From: Chloroflexales bacterium
Lineage (GTDB): Bacteria; Chloroflexota; Chloroflexia; Chloroflexales; Chloroflexaceae
Reading direction: 5' to 3'
NCBI GenBank assembly: GCA_022360155.1
Contig: JAKSDJ010000253.1
Coordinates: 1-35,010, forward strand
Length of the DNA stretch: 35,010 bases
Both the position numbers and the translations under genes were made by a program. Below, piece by piece: positions 16,047-25,285 of this stretch. Within the stretch, counting starts at the first letter, position 1. Each line of letters opens with the position of its first letter. The notes under the pieces are model-generated. The model was not told the origin of the DNA, did not search any database, and saw only the letters and a program-made list of their open reading frames with translations.

Positions 16047-17348
16047 ATGAATTTGTTCCTGGCTGGTCTCGATCACACCACTGCTCCACTTGAAATACGC
16101 GAACGGCTAGCCTTCAACGCTAGTGATATCCCGGCAGCATTGCTGCAATTGACAACGCATCGCGATGGGGCGCCGCCGCTGCTCTCTGAGGCTGCCATTC
16201 TCTCCACCTGCAACCGCGTTGAAATCTATGGCGTTACCGGAGAATCGGGCACTGCCCACCAGGTGGTCAAATTCCTGGCTGACTTCCACAAGCTCACCGA
16301 GGAGCAATTTGTGCATACGCTCTTTTTCTACACCGGTGAGTTGGTTGTCCGTCATATCTGTGAGACAGCCTCTGGATTACGATCCCTGGTTCTTGGCGAA
16401 GCCCAGATCCAAGGCCAGGTCCGCACCACCTTCGAGACAGCGCAACAGACTGGCACTGCTGGGCCGATCCTCTCTCACCTGTTTCGCCATGCACTTGCCG
16501 CCGGCAAACATGTGCGCCACGAAACGACCCTTGGCATAGGCGCAGCCAGCGTCTCGCAAGCGGGGGTGGAGCTCGCGCGACAGCGTTTGGGCAGCCTGGA
16601 AGGACGCACCGTATTGCTGGTTGGCAGCGGTGAGGTGAGCGAACTTGCAGCACAGAACCTGTTATCGAACGGGGCAAGAGATCTGTGGATCGTTAATCGT
16701 ACGCTGGCCCACGCCAGCGAGTTGGCGGCGCGCTACTCAGCGCAGGCCTTTGGCATCAACGATTTGGCCCGACTACTTCCCCAAGCTGACATCATTATCA
16801 GCTCGACGGCTGCGCCAGTGCCGATTATCTACCGCAGTCACATCGAGCAGGCCATGCACATCAAGACCGAGCACAATAACAATGGCAGTACGCCGACCAT
16901 GATGCTGATCGATCTGGCGGTGCCGCGCGATATCGACCCGGCAGTCTCAGAATTGTCCGGTGTCCATCTCTATACCGTGGACACGCTCCAGGATGTCATT
17001 AAACACACGCTGGAGCAGCGCCACACCTGTATTACCGCCGCTGAAAAGCTGGTCGAACACGAGGTGCAAGCGTTTATAGACTGGCTGCGCAGCCAAGATG
17101 CGATGCCAGCCCTAGCTGCCCTGCGCCAGCGCGCCGAGAGTGTGCGCTGTCACGAATTAGAACGAGCGCTGCGCAACCTGGTTTCGCTCTCGCCAGAACA
17201 GCAATACGTCGTCGAAGCTTTCAGTCGCAGCCTCGTCAACAAGCTGCTGCACACGCCGACCGTTCGGGTCAAGACCGCCGCCGCCCATGGCGAGGGCCAA
17301 CGGTACGCGGCCATGTTGTACGAACTGTTTAACCTGGAAACGGTGTGA
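16047..17348 (+). CDS. hemA: Glutamyl-tRNA reductase (HemA)
   Basis: HemA reduces glutamyl-tRNA to glutamate-1-semialdehyde, the entry and main control point of C5-pathway tetrapyrrole synthesis. The 433-residue product has the N-terminal catalytic domain with [15 protein letters not shown] and the nucleophilic Cys55 in [24 protein letters not shown] follows, then an NADPH-binding motif [17 protein letters not shown], then a helical dimerisation domain. The ATG at 16047 matches the conserved start; the frame could extend eight codons to a TTG. It opens a run of six heme genes on one strand. The shared operon with hemL, the next pathway enzyme, suggests coordinated supply of aminolevulinate. 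Confidence 0.95.
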   Translation: MNLFLAGLDHTTAPLEIRERLAFNASDIPAALLQLTTHRDGAPPLLSEAAILSTCNRVEIYGVTGESGTAHQVVKFLADFHKLTEEQFVHTLFFYTGELVVRHICETASGLRSLVLGEAQIQGQVRTTFETAQQTGTAGPILSHLFRHALAAGKHVRHETTLGIGAASVSQAGVELARQRLGSLEGRTVLLVGSGEVSELAAQNLLSNGARDLWIVNRTLAHASELAARYSAQAFGINDLARLLPQADIIISSTAAPVPIIYRSHIEQAMHIKTEHNNNGSTPTMMLIDLAVPRDIDPAVSELSGVHLYTVDTLQDVIKHTLEQRHTCITAAEKLVEHEVQAFIDWLRSQDAMPALAALRQRAESVRCHELERALRNLVSLSPEQQYVVEAFSRSLVNKLLHTPTVRVKTAAAHGEGQRYAAMLYELFNLETV

Positions 17349-17418
17349 CGATATAGGTAGCGCGATGGTTCCGTTGCATTGTCTACCTTGATCTTTGTCA
17401 CACCAGTAGGAAAATGTT

Positions 17419-18501
17419 ATGGCACAAACACTTGTCATCGGCACACGCGGCAGCAAACTGGCCCTGACCCAGGCCCATATGGTGGCTGCCGATCTCCGTG
17501 CCGCCCATCCCGGCCTAGAGGTCGAACTCACCATCATCTCCACCAAAGGCGACCGCATTCTCGATGTAGCGTTGTCTGCCGTGGGTGATAAAGGACTGTT
17601 CGTCAAGGAGCTCGAAGTCGCGCTGCTCGACGGTACGATTGATCTGGCCGTCCATAGCGGGAAGGATCTGCCGTCGCTCATCCCTGACGGACTAACGCTG
17701 GCCGCATTTCCCCATCGTGCCGACGTACGCGATGTTCTCGTGCGCTGCGCCCAAACGGACGTGCCAACTAGCCATCCCGACTCGACAACTGCGCAATGCT
17801 CAATCCTCGACCATCTGCCGCAGCGCGCACGTGTCGGCACCAGCAGCCTGCGCCGGGCGTGCCAATTACGCGCACTGCGACCCGATCTGAGCGTTCTCGA
17901 CGTGCGCGGGAATGTCGCCACCCGCCTGCGCAAGCTTGCCGAAGGCCAATTCGATGCCCTAGTTCTTGCCGCCGCCGGATTAGATCGCCTGGGAATTAGA
18001 GATTGGCGCTGTTACGAGTCCGAAGCGGCAGAGAGCCGATCGACCGACTCTCAAATCCAATTCCCGATCGCGATCACGCCCATCCCAGTCGATCTGATGC
18101 TGCCGGCGGTCGCCCAGGGCGCCCTGGCTATCGAAGCGCGCGCCAATGACACCCAGACCCTGAGCCTGCTTGCCGCGCTGGATGATCCGGCGACACGCGC
18201 GGCGGTCTTCGCCGAACGCGCGTTCCTGCGCCGGCTCGAGGGCGGCTGCCAGGTGCCGATTGCCGGTCACGCGACATTCACAACCGAACATACTACAGCG
18301 GGCAATGGTCATCCGCGCCAGCAACTCGCGATGCACGGCTTGGTTGGGGCGCTTGATGGCAGCAGCATCATTCGCGGCGCGCACACGGGCGACCCGGCTG
18401 ACCCGGCAACGCTCGGAATTGCCCTGGCCGAGGAGTTGTTAGCGCGGGGCGCCGATAGCATCCTCGACGAACTACGATCAGGACAAGAGGTTAGTCAATG
18501 A
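17419..18501 (+). CDS. hemC: Hydroxymethylbilane synthase (porphobilinogen deaminase)
   Basis: HemC polymerises four porphobilinogens into hydroxymethylbilane. The product starts with LVIGTRGSKLALTQAHMV. It has the catalytic Asp in AVHSGKDLPS (about residue 83), GTSSLRRACQL, and Cys277 in LEGGCQVPIAGH, which carries the dipyrromethane cofactor. At 360 residues it is longer than the usual 310 or so. Extra residues lie at about 108-137 (rich in Asp, Thr, Ser) and about 196-216 (acidic and polar), where the family normally has short loops. It ends in a four-base overlap with hemD. Confidence 0.95.
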   Translation: MAQTLVIGTRGSKLALTQAHMVAADLRAAHPGLEVELTIISTKGDRILDVALSAVGDKGLFVKELEVALLDGTIDLAVHSGKDLPSLIPDGLTLAAFPHRADVRDVLVRCAQTDVPTSHPDSTTAQCSILDHLPQRARVGTSSLRRACQLRALRPDLSVLDVRGNVATRLRKLAEGQFDALVLAAAGLDRLGIRDWRCYESEAAESRSTDSQIQFPIAITPIPVDLMLPAVAQGALAIEARANDTQTLSLLAALDDPATRAAVFAERAFLRRLEGGCQVPIAGHATFTTEHTTAGNGHPRQQLAMHGLVGALDGSSIIRGAHTGDPADPATLGIALAEELLARGADSILDELRSGQEVSQ

Positions 18502-19352
18502 CACCGGCTGTGCAACGCCAAGCAACCGGAGATGCGCACGATCATCTTCGGTCTCCAGCCTCACATGCTTCGTCCCCGCTCGTGGGGATGCGCGTCGTGA
18601 TCACACGCGCAGAGGATCGCGCCGATCACATGGCCGAGCGGCTGCGTTCGCTGGGCGCGGAGCCAATCATCTACCCAACGATTGCCTTCGTCCCGCCTGA
18701 AGATCGTGGACCGCTCGACGCTGCGTTGCAGCGACTCACAGAAGGCGGCTACGATTGGCTGGCGCTCACCAGCGCCACGGCGGTGAAGGTGCTGGCGGAG
18801 ACGGGATTGCGGGTCGCAGAACACAAGAACCTCAAACTGGCGGCGGTGGGCAGTGCCACCGCGGCGACATGCACCGACCTATTGGGCGTCGCACCGGCTG
18901 TCGTGCCGGGGAAATTCGTTGCCGAAGCGCTGGCGGAGGCGCTCGGCGATATCCGGGAGCAGCGCGTCTTGCTCGCCAACGCCGACATTGCGCGTCCAAC
19001 TCTAGAGGAACGTTTGCGCGCAACGGGTGCGCTGGTCGATCGGGTCGTCGCCTATCGGACGGTTCTCGCCACCGATAGCGACATCGACCTTCCCGCGTTG
19101 CTCGCCGCCGGACAGATTGGCGCGATCACCTTCACCAGCGGCTCGACCGTGCGCTATTTCGTGCAGCGGATCGGTCCCGCCGCGCTGGCGGACGCCCGGC
19201 GAACAATTATCGCCTGCATCGGCCCGATTACCGCCGAAGCTGCGCGCGAGCTTGGCCTTCCGCCCACGATTATCGCCACCCCTTCGACCGAAGAAGGGTT
19301 GATCGAAACATTACAAATTTATGTAAAGCAACAGAACGAAGACAGCGAATAA
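18498..19352 (+). CDS. hemD: Uroporphyrinogen-III synthase
   Basis: HemD closes hydroxymethylbilane to uroporphyrinogen III while inverting ring D. Sequence conservation in this family is low. The evidence is GMRVVITRAEDRADHMAERLRSLGAEPIIYPTIAF-like N-terminal logic (only part quoted: VVITRAEDRADHMAERL), DWLALTSATAVKVL, and ITFTSGSTVRYFVQRIGP with IACIGPITAEAARELG near the C-terminus. The position overlapping hemC by four bases also supports it. The first 30 residues are not conserved and a later start is possible, but the ATGA overlap argues for coupling from 18498. Product 284 residues. Confidence 0.92.
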   Translation: MTPAVQRQATGDAHDHLRSPASHASSPLVGMRVVITRAEDRADHMAERLRSLGAEPIIYPTIAFVPPEDRGPLDAALQRLTEGGYDWLALTSATAVKVLAETGLRVAEHKNLKLAAVGSATAATCTDLLGVAPAVVPGKFVAEALAEALGDIREQRVLLANADIARPTLEERLRATGALVDRVVAYRTVLATDSDIDLPALLAAGQIGAITFTSGSTVRYFVQRIGPAALADARRTIIACIGPITAEAARELGLPPTIIATPSTEEGLIETLQIYVKQQNEDSE

Positions 19353-19413
19353 GCGATAACAGCAAAGCTTTCCAGTCTTCCCCAACCTGTCTGCTTGTCT
19401 CAGGAGTATGGAT

Positions 19414-20427
19414 ATGAGCAGCTACCCGACAATCCGCCCGCGTCGCCTACGGTCCAGCGCAAACCTGCGCCGCATGGTCCGCGAGACGAGGCTGAGCGCT
19501 GACAACCTGATTGCGCCGCTGTTCATCCGCCACGGGCAGAACATCAGCCGGCCCATCGTCTCGATGCCCGGTCACGCCCAGCTATCGGTTGATACGGCTG
19601 TACGCGAGGCCGAAACCATTGCCGAGATGGGGATTCCCGCTGTGTTGCTCTTCGGCATTCCGGCGCACAAAGACGCTATGGGCAGCGAGAACTACGACCC
19701 GGAAGGGATCATTCCGCAGGCTATCCACGCTATCAAATCGGCTGTGCCCGACCTGTTGGTGATCTCGGACATGTGCTTTTGCGAGTACACCGATCACGGC
19801 CACTGCGGTGTGCTCAACCTCCCGGACCATCCAGGGTACAGCGCGCAACTTGGCGAGGGATACCTGCGCAACGACGAGACCCTGGAGTTGTTGGGCCGCG
19901 CCTCGGTGGTGCATGCCCAAGCGGGCGCCGACATCATCGCCCCGTCGGGAATGATGGACGGGATGGTCGCCGCAATCCGCCAAGCGCTCGACACAAACGG
20001 CTTTGCGAACACTATCATCATGAGCTACGCAGCCAAATACGCCAGCGGCTTCTACGGACCATTCCGCGACGCCGCAGAGAGTCCGCCTTCGTTTGGCGAC
20101 CGGAGCCAATACCAAATGGACCCGGCAAATGCCCGCGAAGCGCTCAAAGAAGTCGCACTCGATGTAACTGAAGGCGCCGATATGCTGATGGTCAAGCCCG
20201 CCCTGGCTTACCTCGACATCATCCAGCGGGTCAAGGAGCGCTTCGAGCTACCCTTGGCCGCCTACCAGGTGAGCGGTGAATTCAGCATGATCAAGGCCGC
20301 AGCGGAACGCGATTGGATCGACGAACGGCGCGTCGCCCTGGAAACACTCTACGCTATTCGGCGGGCCGGCGCGGATATGATTATCACCTATTTTGCCAAA
20401 GATGTTGTGAAGTGGCTGAAAGCCTAA
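19414..20427 (+). CDS. hemB: Delta-aminolevulinic acid dehydratase (porphobilinogen synthase), zinc type
   Basis: HemB condenses two aminolevulinates into porphobilinogen. The 337-residue product has the Schiff-base lysines Lys208 in [18 protein letters not shown] and Lys261 in [13 protein letters not shown]. It has the zinc-site cysteines Cys121, Cys123 and Cys131 in [15 protein letters not shown], so it belongs to the zinc-dependent rather than the Mg-only group. AGGAG lies seven bases ahead of ATG 19414; ATG 19408 is too close to that site. Confidence 0.96.
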   Translation: MSSYPTIRPRRLRSSANLRRMVRETRLSADNLIAPLFIRHGQNISRPIVSMPGHAQLSVDTAVREAETIAEMGIPAVLLFGIPAHKDAMGSENYDPEGIIPQAIHAIKSAVPDLLVISDMCFCEYTDHGHCGVLNLPDHPGYSAQLGEGYLRNDETLELLGRASVVHAQAGADIIAPSGMMDGMVAAIRQALDTNGFANTIIMSYAAKYASGFYGPFRDAAESPPSFGDRSQYQMDPANAREALKEVALDVTEGADMLMVKPALAYLDIIQRVKERFELPLAAYQVSGEFSMIKAAAERDWIDERRVALETLYAIRRAGADMIITYFAKDVVKWLKA

Positions 20428-20527
20428 ATCAGGCGACGTGTGAGGGTTACGCGGTGCGAGTCGCGCTGTGCTAGCGACTCGCTTCTGGCATCACCTATCA
20501 CCCTGGCGCCCTGTCAGGAGGGTACGA

Positions 20528-21577
20528 ATGAACGATAGATTTCTCAAGGCCTGCCGCCGTGAGCCGGTAGATTGCACCCCTGTCTGGCTAATGCGCCAGG
20601 CCGGGCGCTATATGTCTGAATACCGCGCGATCCGCGAGCGTTACGGGTTTCTCCAGATGGTCAAAACGCCCGAGGTGGCAACCGAAATTACGCTCCAGCC
20701 GATCAACGCCTTCGCCGTCGATGCCGCAATCATTTTTGCCGATATTCTCCCCTTGCTCGAAGGTATGGGGCTCCAGTTGACGTATGAGAAGGGCGAGGGG
20801 CCAATCATCCACAACCCCCTACGCGCCCCCGACGATATCAGGGCGTTGCGTGTCACCGACTCGCGCGAGAGCGTGGCGTATACGATTGAAGCGGTTCGCC
20901 TGACCAAGCGCGAACTGGCCGACAAGATCCCGCTGATTGGCTTCAGTGGCGCGCCGTTTACGTTGGCAAGCTACGCCATCGAGGGCGGTGGTTCACGGGA
21001 GTACCGGCTGACCAAGAAGTTGATGTATACCCATCCCGACACCTGGCAAACGCTGATGACGAAACTCGTCGATCAGATCAGCGACTATCTGCTCGCCCAG
21101 GTCGAGGCTGGCGCCGACGCATTGCAGATCTTTGACAGTTGGGCCGGCGCCCTCGCGCCAGGCGATTACGCGGAGTACGTACTGCCGTATGTGCAGCAGG
21201 TGATTGCAAATGTGAAAACGCGGCAGCTACGCACCGTTCCGCTGATCTACTTCGGCACCGATATGAGCGGTATGTATAACATCCTGCGCCAGACCGGGGC
21301 CGATGTTCTCGGCGTAGATTGGCGCATTTTCCTCGACGATGCCTGGGCGCAGATTGGTCCGGGCAGCGCTGTCCAGGGCAATCTCGACCCGATGGTTCTC
21401 TTTGCGCCTTGGCCGGCAATCGAGCGGCGCGCCGCCGATATTCTCGACCGTGCGGCAGGACGGCCCGGCCACATCTTCAACCTCGGGCACGGTATTCTAA
21501 CCGAGACGCCGGTGGAGCATGTACAGCGGCTCGTCGAGTTTGTTCATAGCTATTCCGCCGACCAGGCGACACGGTGA
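20528..21577 (+). CDS. hemE: Uroporphyrinogen decarboxylase
   Basis: HemE removes four acetate carboxyls from uroporphyrinogen III to give coproporphyrinogen III. The 349-residue product has the substrate-binding signature [16 protein letters not shown] near residues 18-33, [15 protein letters not shown] with the essential Asp, [16 protein letters not shown] and [21 protein letters not shown] lies six bases ahead of ATG 20528; a longer frame from GTG 20468 has no ribosome site. The stop overlaps a possible upstream GTG of hemL. Confidence 0.96.
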   Translation: MNDRFLKACRREPVDCTPVWLMRQAGRYMSEYRAIRERYGFLQMVKTPEVATEITLQPINAFAVDAAIIFADILPLLEGMGLQLTYEKGEGPIIHNPLRAPDDIRALRVTDSRESVAYTIEAVRLTKRELADKIPLIGFSGAPFTLASYAIEGGGSREYRLTKKLMYTHPDTWQTLMTKLVDQISDYLLAQVEAGADALQIFDSWAGALAPGDYAEYVLPYVQQVIANVKTRQLRTVPLIYFGTDMSGMYNILRQTGADVLGVDWRIFLDDAWAQIGPGSAVQGNLDPMVLFAPWPAIERRAADILDRAAGRPGHIFNLGHGILTETPVEHVQRLVEFVHSYSADQATR

Positions 21578-21639
21578 CGGCCTCGTTTGCCGCCGCGCCA
21601 GCGTTACACCTGGTTTGTTTGTTACAAGAGGAGCTGCAA

Positions 21640-22974
21640 ATGGCTAAGAGCTTGGCTCGTTCCAAAGAGCTTTTTTCGGAAGCGCAACGATTTCTCCCTG
21701 GCGGAGTCAACTCGCCGGTGCGCGCCTTTCGCGGGGTCGGCGGCACACCTCTCTTCATCGAGAAGGGAGAGGGCGCATCCATCTGGGATGCCGACGGCAA
21801 CCGCTATATCGACTATGTCCTCTCCTGGGGGCCGCTGCTGCTCGGCCATGCCCACCCGGCTGTCGTCGCCGCGCTCAACGAGCAGGCCGCGCGCGGTACG
21901 AGCTTCGGCGCACCGACCACGCTGGAGACCCAACTCGCCGAGGTGGTGCTTGCGCTCATGCCGGGGCTTGAACAGGTGCGTTTCGTCAACAGCGGCACCG
22001 AAGCGACGATGAGCGCCCTGCGCCTGGCCCGCGCCTACAGCGGGCGGAACAAGATCGTCAAATTCAGCGGCTGTTACCACGGCCACGCCGACATGCTGCT
22101 GGTGCAGGCTGGGAGCGGTGTCGCGACCCTGGGGCTGCCCGACAGCCCCGGCGTGCCGGAGAGCGCGACCGCCAGCACGCTCACCGCCGAATATAACGAC
22201 CTTGACAACATCAAGGCGCTCTTCGCGGCGCACGGCGACGACATCGCCGCCGTGATCGTCGAGCCGGTCGCCGGCAACATGGGCCTGGTTCTTCCCGAAC
22301 CGGGATACCTTGAAGGGCTGCGCAAACTGACCAGCGAGCACGGCGCGCTGCTCATCTTCGACGAGGTGATGACCGGCTTCCGGGTCGCCCCTGGCGGGGC
22401 GCAGGGCTTGTGGGGCATCGACCCCGACCTGACCTGTCTGGGCAAAGTCATCGGCGGCGGGCTGCCGGTGGGCGCCTATGCCGGCAAGCGCACGATTATG
22501 CAGACCGTTGCACCCGCTGGGCCAATGTACCAGGCGGGAACGCTCTCGGGCAACCCGCTGGCGATGGCCGCCGGCCTGACAACCCTACAAACCGCCTTTG
22601 CCGAGAACACATCCAGCGCGGATCAGAATACCGCCTTCGGCCAAGCGGCCAAGCTGGCAGAAACCTTGACCGACGGGATGCGCGGCCTCGCCGAAGAAAC
22701 CGGCGTGTCACTCCAGACGGGTAGTGTGGGGACGATGTTCGGCTGTTACTTCCTACGCGCACCTGGCCAGCGCATCACCAGCTACGCTACCGCCAAACAG
22801 TATGCCGATACGCAACGCTACGCGCGGTTCTTCTGGGCAATGGTCGAGCGCGGCGTCTACCTGGCTCCGTCGCAGTTCGAGGCCGGCTTCGTCAGCAGCG
22901 CCCACGGCGAGGCGGAGATCGCGGCAACGTTGGCGGCGGCGCGCGAGGCGCTCTTGCTCATACGGGACGGATAA
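21640..22974 (+). CDS. hemL: Glutamate-1-semialdehyde 2,1-aminomutase
   Basis: HemL is a PLP enzyme that turns glutamate-1-semialdehyde into 5-aminolevulinate. The 444-residue product has [13 protein letters not shown] at the N-terminus, [37 protein letters not shown] with the PLP-binding Asp241 and the PLP lysine Lys269 in [18 protein letters not shown] 21640 is preceded by GAGGAG; a GTG at 21574 overlapping hemE would add 22 non-conserved residues. It lies last of the six hem genes although it acts second in the pathway; a pentapeptide-repeat gene starts three bases after the stop. Confidence 0.96.
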   Translation: MAKSLARSKELFSEAQRFLPGGVNSPVRAFRGVGGTPLFIEKGEGASIWDADGNRYIDYVLSWGPLLLGHAHPAVVAALNEQAARGTSFGAPTTLETQLAEVVLALMPGLEQVRFVNSGTEATMSALRLARAYSGRNKIVKFSGCYHGHADMLLVQAGSGVATLGLPDSPGVPESATASTLTAEYNDLDNIKALFAAHGDDIAAVIVEPVAGNMGLVLPEPGYLEGLRKLTSEHGALLIFDEVMTGFRVAPGGAQGLWGIDPDLTCLGKVIGGGLPVGAYAGKRTIMQTVAPAGPMYQAGTLSGNPLAMAAGLTTLQTAFAENTSSADQNTAFGQAAKLAETLTDGMRGLAEETGVSLQTGSVGTMFGCYFLRAPGQRITSYATAKQYADTQRYARFFWAMVERGVYLAPSQFEAGFVSSAHGEAEIAATLAAAREALLLIRDG

Positions 22975-22977
22975 AAG

Positions 22978-23613
22978 ATGAAACGCCCGGCGCCGCCAGC
23001 CTTGCCCAAGCGCAGCACGCCGTTTGTGCTGACTAGCCTCGATGATGAGGCGAATCTGGCAGGGGTCTCGATTATAGATAGTGTGCTGGTTGCGCAGCAT
23101 GTGCAAAGTGTGACGATTGCGGAGGCACTGTTCAAGCAGACAAGCTTTAATAACTCACAGTTCCTAGGTCTGCACGCGACCGATGTGCGCTTCGAAAGTT
23201 GTGATCTGACCGAAGTCGTCTTCGAACGGTCGAACTTGCGTCGGGTCGAATTCATTGGCTGTCGTTTAATTGGCTTCCAGGCGCCCAAGGCGCGGTTCAC
23301 AGACATGTTGTTCAAGGGGTGTAATGGGCCGGGCGCTCAATTCTGGAAAAGCCAATGGAAAACCATTCGCTTCGAGAACTGCGTGCTGAACGACGCCGAT
23401 TTTCAAGAAGCCGATCTCTCGGGGGTGGTGTTCAGCAAGTGCGATCTGCGCAACGCGAAGATGGCCGGGGCCAAGCTGGCGGGCGCCAATTTGTGCGGCT
23501 CGAAGATTGACGGGTTAAAAGTAGGGGTTGATGAGTTACGCGGCGCCATTGTGGATTATGAACAGGCAATGAGTATTGTGCGCCTGCTGGGCATCACCGT
23601 GCAGTTCGAATAG
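22978..23613 (+). CDS. Pentapeptide-repeat protein at the end of the hem operon
   Basis: The 211-residue product carries degenerate A(D/N)LXX-type repeats from about residue 50 to 185, for example FESCDLTEVVFERSNLRRVEF and DADFQEADLSGVVF (partial quotes). These build a right-handed quadrilateral beta helix. It has no signal peptide or transmembrane segment and is probably cytoplasmic. It starts three bases after hemL and so is almost certainly co-transcribed with the heme genes. Many pentapeptide proteins have no known function; some bind DNA gyrase or act as scaffolds. Nothing here points to a specific role. Confidence 0.85.
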   Translation: MKRPAPPALPKRSTPFVLTSLDDEANLAGVSIIDSVLVAQHVQSVTIAEALFKQTSFNNSQFLGLHATDVRFESCDLTEVVFERSNLRRVEFIGCRLIGFQAPKARFTDMLFKGCNGPGAQFWKSQWKTIRFENCVLNDADFQEADLSGVVFSKCDLRNAKMAGAKLAGANLCGSKIDGLKVGVDELRGAIVDYEQAMSIVRLLGITVQFE

Positions 23614-23616
23614 AGG

Positions 23617-23711
23617 CGTTAGTACGTTGGCAGGTTATCGGCCATTTTTACTATCATTATACGACGCAGCCATATAGACATCCAACGTTCCAACATTCCA
23701 ACGTACTAACG
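23617..23711. terminator. 14-bp inverted repeat bracketing the convergent spacer
   Basis: CGTTAGTACGTTGG (23617-23630) and CCAACGTACTAACG (23698-23711) are perfect inverted copies enclosing 67 bases, between the pentapeptide gene and the oppositely oriented antitoxin gene. The inside holds further CCAACGTTCC words. It is a member of the AACGTTGG spacer family and could stop transcription from both sides. Confidence 0.5.
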
Positions 23712-23724
23712 TCCCGACTTCCGA

Positions 23725-23976
23725 TTAGCCCGCATCGTCGGTATTGGCATTGCCCGTGTTCCAAGGGATCGGCGTTTCCCGGAGCCGCCGTTCCATATCC
23801 GAGCGGAAGGACGGGTGGTGTTGCAGCAACTCATTGATCAGATCGCCATCGGCATCGACCGGCACAAGTTGAAAGGCGGGAACGCCATTCACGGTGACGA
23901 TAATCGGCTCGTCCTGGCAAAGCGCAGCATAGTGGCTCAGGCGCGCTTTGGCTTCAGTTAAGGGAATGATTTTCAT
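23725..23976 (-). CDS. Phd/YefM-type antitoxin
   Basis: The 83-residue product starts with MKIIPLTEAKARLSHYAALC and continues with PIIVTVNGVPAFQLVPVD, the N-terminal DNA-binding and dimerisation pattern of Phd/YefM antitoxins. The C-terminal tail is polar and probably the toxin-binding part. A possible AGGAG lies inside the upstream toxin gene, about 13 bases ahead. The start lies 23 bases inside the end of the RelE-like gene, so the pair is translated from one transcript with the toxin first, the opposite of the usual order. The frame is open further upstream to 24033 but only in the toxin-overlapping region. Confidence 0.8.
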   Translation of the reverse strand: MKIIPLTEAKARLSHYAALCQDEPIIVTVNGVPAFQLVPVDADGDLINELLQHHPSFRSDMERRLRETPIPWNTGNANTDDAG

Positions 23977-24277
23977 GATGAAGACGATACTCCTTTCCCT
24001 GGACAAAAAGTGCGTTACCCTGCTTGCGCCCAATCACGGTGATTGTGACGAGTCGCGGCGTTTCATCTGCGTTGTAGAGCACCCGATAGTCGCCGTGGAC
24101 TCGCAGTTCGTAGCCTGCGACTGGATTGGGCCGTAGTTGCTTGAGGTTACCACTGAGTTTGAGCGGCTCTTGGGCAAGTTGCCGGTTGATGGCAGTGGTG
24201 ATGATCCGCTGGGCGAATACCGGCAGGTAGCGCAGATCCGCGAGCGCACTCGGCAGTATTTGGATTGTCCAGGCCAT
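23954..24277 (-). CDS. RelE/ParE-family toxin
   Basis: The 107-residue product has the RelE/ParE layout: MAWTIQILPSALADLRYLP at the N-terminus, a helix pair, then LRVHGDYRVLYNADE and TITVIGRKQGNALF. Members either cut mRNA in the ribosome or poison gyrase; the sequence does not decide which. ATG 24277 begins seven bases after a perfect TATAAT, so the mRNA would have no leader and no ribosome site. The pair is transcribed against the surrounding heme and bacteriochlorophyll genes, which suggests insertion into the cluster. Confidence 0.82.
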   Translation of the reverse strand: MAWTIQILPSALADLRYLPVFAQRIITTAINRQLAQEPLKLSGNLKQLRPNPVAGYELRVHGDYRVLYNADETPRLVTITVIGRKQGNALFVQGKEYRLHHENHSLN

Positions 24278-24284
24278 GTTTCGG

Positions 24285-24313
24285 ATTATAACACGGTCTT
24301 TTATTCTGGTCAA
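24285..24313 (-). promoter_or_regulatory. Promoter of the toxin-antitoxin pair
   Basis: On the minus strand TTGACC (24308-24313) is followed after 17 bases by TATAAT (24285-24290). The predicted start point falls at or within a base or two of the toxin ATG. It lies in the divergent gap with hemF, 45 bases from the hemF start. Confidence 0.7.
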
Positions 24314-24357
24314 TAGATTATCCTTAATATTGGTCGCCCGAGCACATGGAGAAAGAT

Positions 24358-25272
24358 ATGACAACTTTGACGACTCGCGACGCCGTCTTCGCTTTGATGC
24401 GCGAAGGACAAATGAAGCTTTGCGCCGCCTTCGAGGAGATTGATGGCGCAGCCCAATTTGTGAGCGAGAGTTGGGAGCGCCCCGGCGGGGGCGGTGGCGC
24501 CGCGCGCGTCCTGACCGAAGGCGCAGTATTCGAACGCGCCGGGGTCAACGTTTCGGCGGTCCATGGTGCGCAGGTGCCGCCCAGTATCTGGCAGGAACGC
24601 CCTACAACGAAAGATCAGTCCTATTTCGCGACCGGGATTTCGATGGTGCTACACCCCCGCAACCCCTATACGCCCGCCTTCCACGCCAACTTCCGCTACT
24701 TCGAGGCTGGCGACGACTGGTGGTTCGGCGGCGGGATGGATATGACCCCTTGCTATGGCTTTAGCGAGGACGCCATCCACTTCCATAGCACATTGAAAAA
24801 CTATTGCGCCAATCATTTCATCGCCAACTACGCAACTTACAAGGAGACCTGCGACGACTACTTCTACGTCAAGCACCGCAAAGAGATGCGCGGCATTGGC
24901 GGGATCTTCTTCGACAACCTCCATCCCGACGGCCCAGAGGGGTTCGAGCAAGCGTTTGCCTTTACCCAAGAGGGCATTGACGCGATTTTGAACGCCTATC
25001 TGCCGGTGGTGCGCAGACGCATGCACACCCCCTACGGTGAACGCGAACGTCAATGGCAGCTTTACCGGCGTGGACGTTATGTCGAGTTCAACCTGGTCTA
25101 CGACCGGGGCACGGTCTTCGGCCTACAGACCGGCGGCTTCATCGAAGCTATCCTGATGTCGCTGCCGCCGCTAGTACGCTGGGAATTCAACTACCAGCCA
25201 GAGCCCGGCAGCTCCGAAGCCATGCTGGCCGACTTTCTGCGGCCCCGCGACTGGGCGGAGCTGAGTGCTTAG
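24358..25272 (+). CDS. hemF: Oxygen-dependent coproporphyrinogen III oxidase (HemF)
   Basis: HemF oxidatively decarboxylates coproporphyrinogen III to protoporphyrinogen IX using O2. The 304-residue product shows the family signatures RPGGGGGAARVL, MVLHPRNPYTPAFHANFRYF, WWFGGGMDMTPCYGF, KHRKEMRGIGGIFFDN and GRYVEFNLVYDRGTVFGL. GGAG with a six-base spacer favours ATG 24358 over ATG 24346. bchN begins 13 bases after the stop, so hemF opens the bchNB-bciB-bchL transcript. It is cut off from the other hem genes by the toxin-antitoxin pair. Confidence 0.96.
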   Translation: MTTLTTRDAVFALMREGQMKLCAAFEEIDGAAQFVSESWERPGGGGGAARVLTEGAVFERAGVNVSAVHGAQVPPSIWQERPTTKDQSYFATGISMVLHPRNPYTPAFHANFRYFEAGDDWWFGGGMDMTPCYGFSEDAIHFHSTLKNYCANHFIANYATYKETCDDYFYVKHRKEMRGIGGIFFDNLHPDGPEGFEQAFAFTQEGIDAILNAYLPVVRRRMHTPYGERERQWQLYRRGRYVEFNLVYDRGTVFGLQTGGFIEAILMSLPPLVRWEFNYQPEPGSSEAMLADFLRPRDWAELSA

Positions 25273-25285
25273 ATAGGAGAACGAT

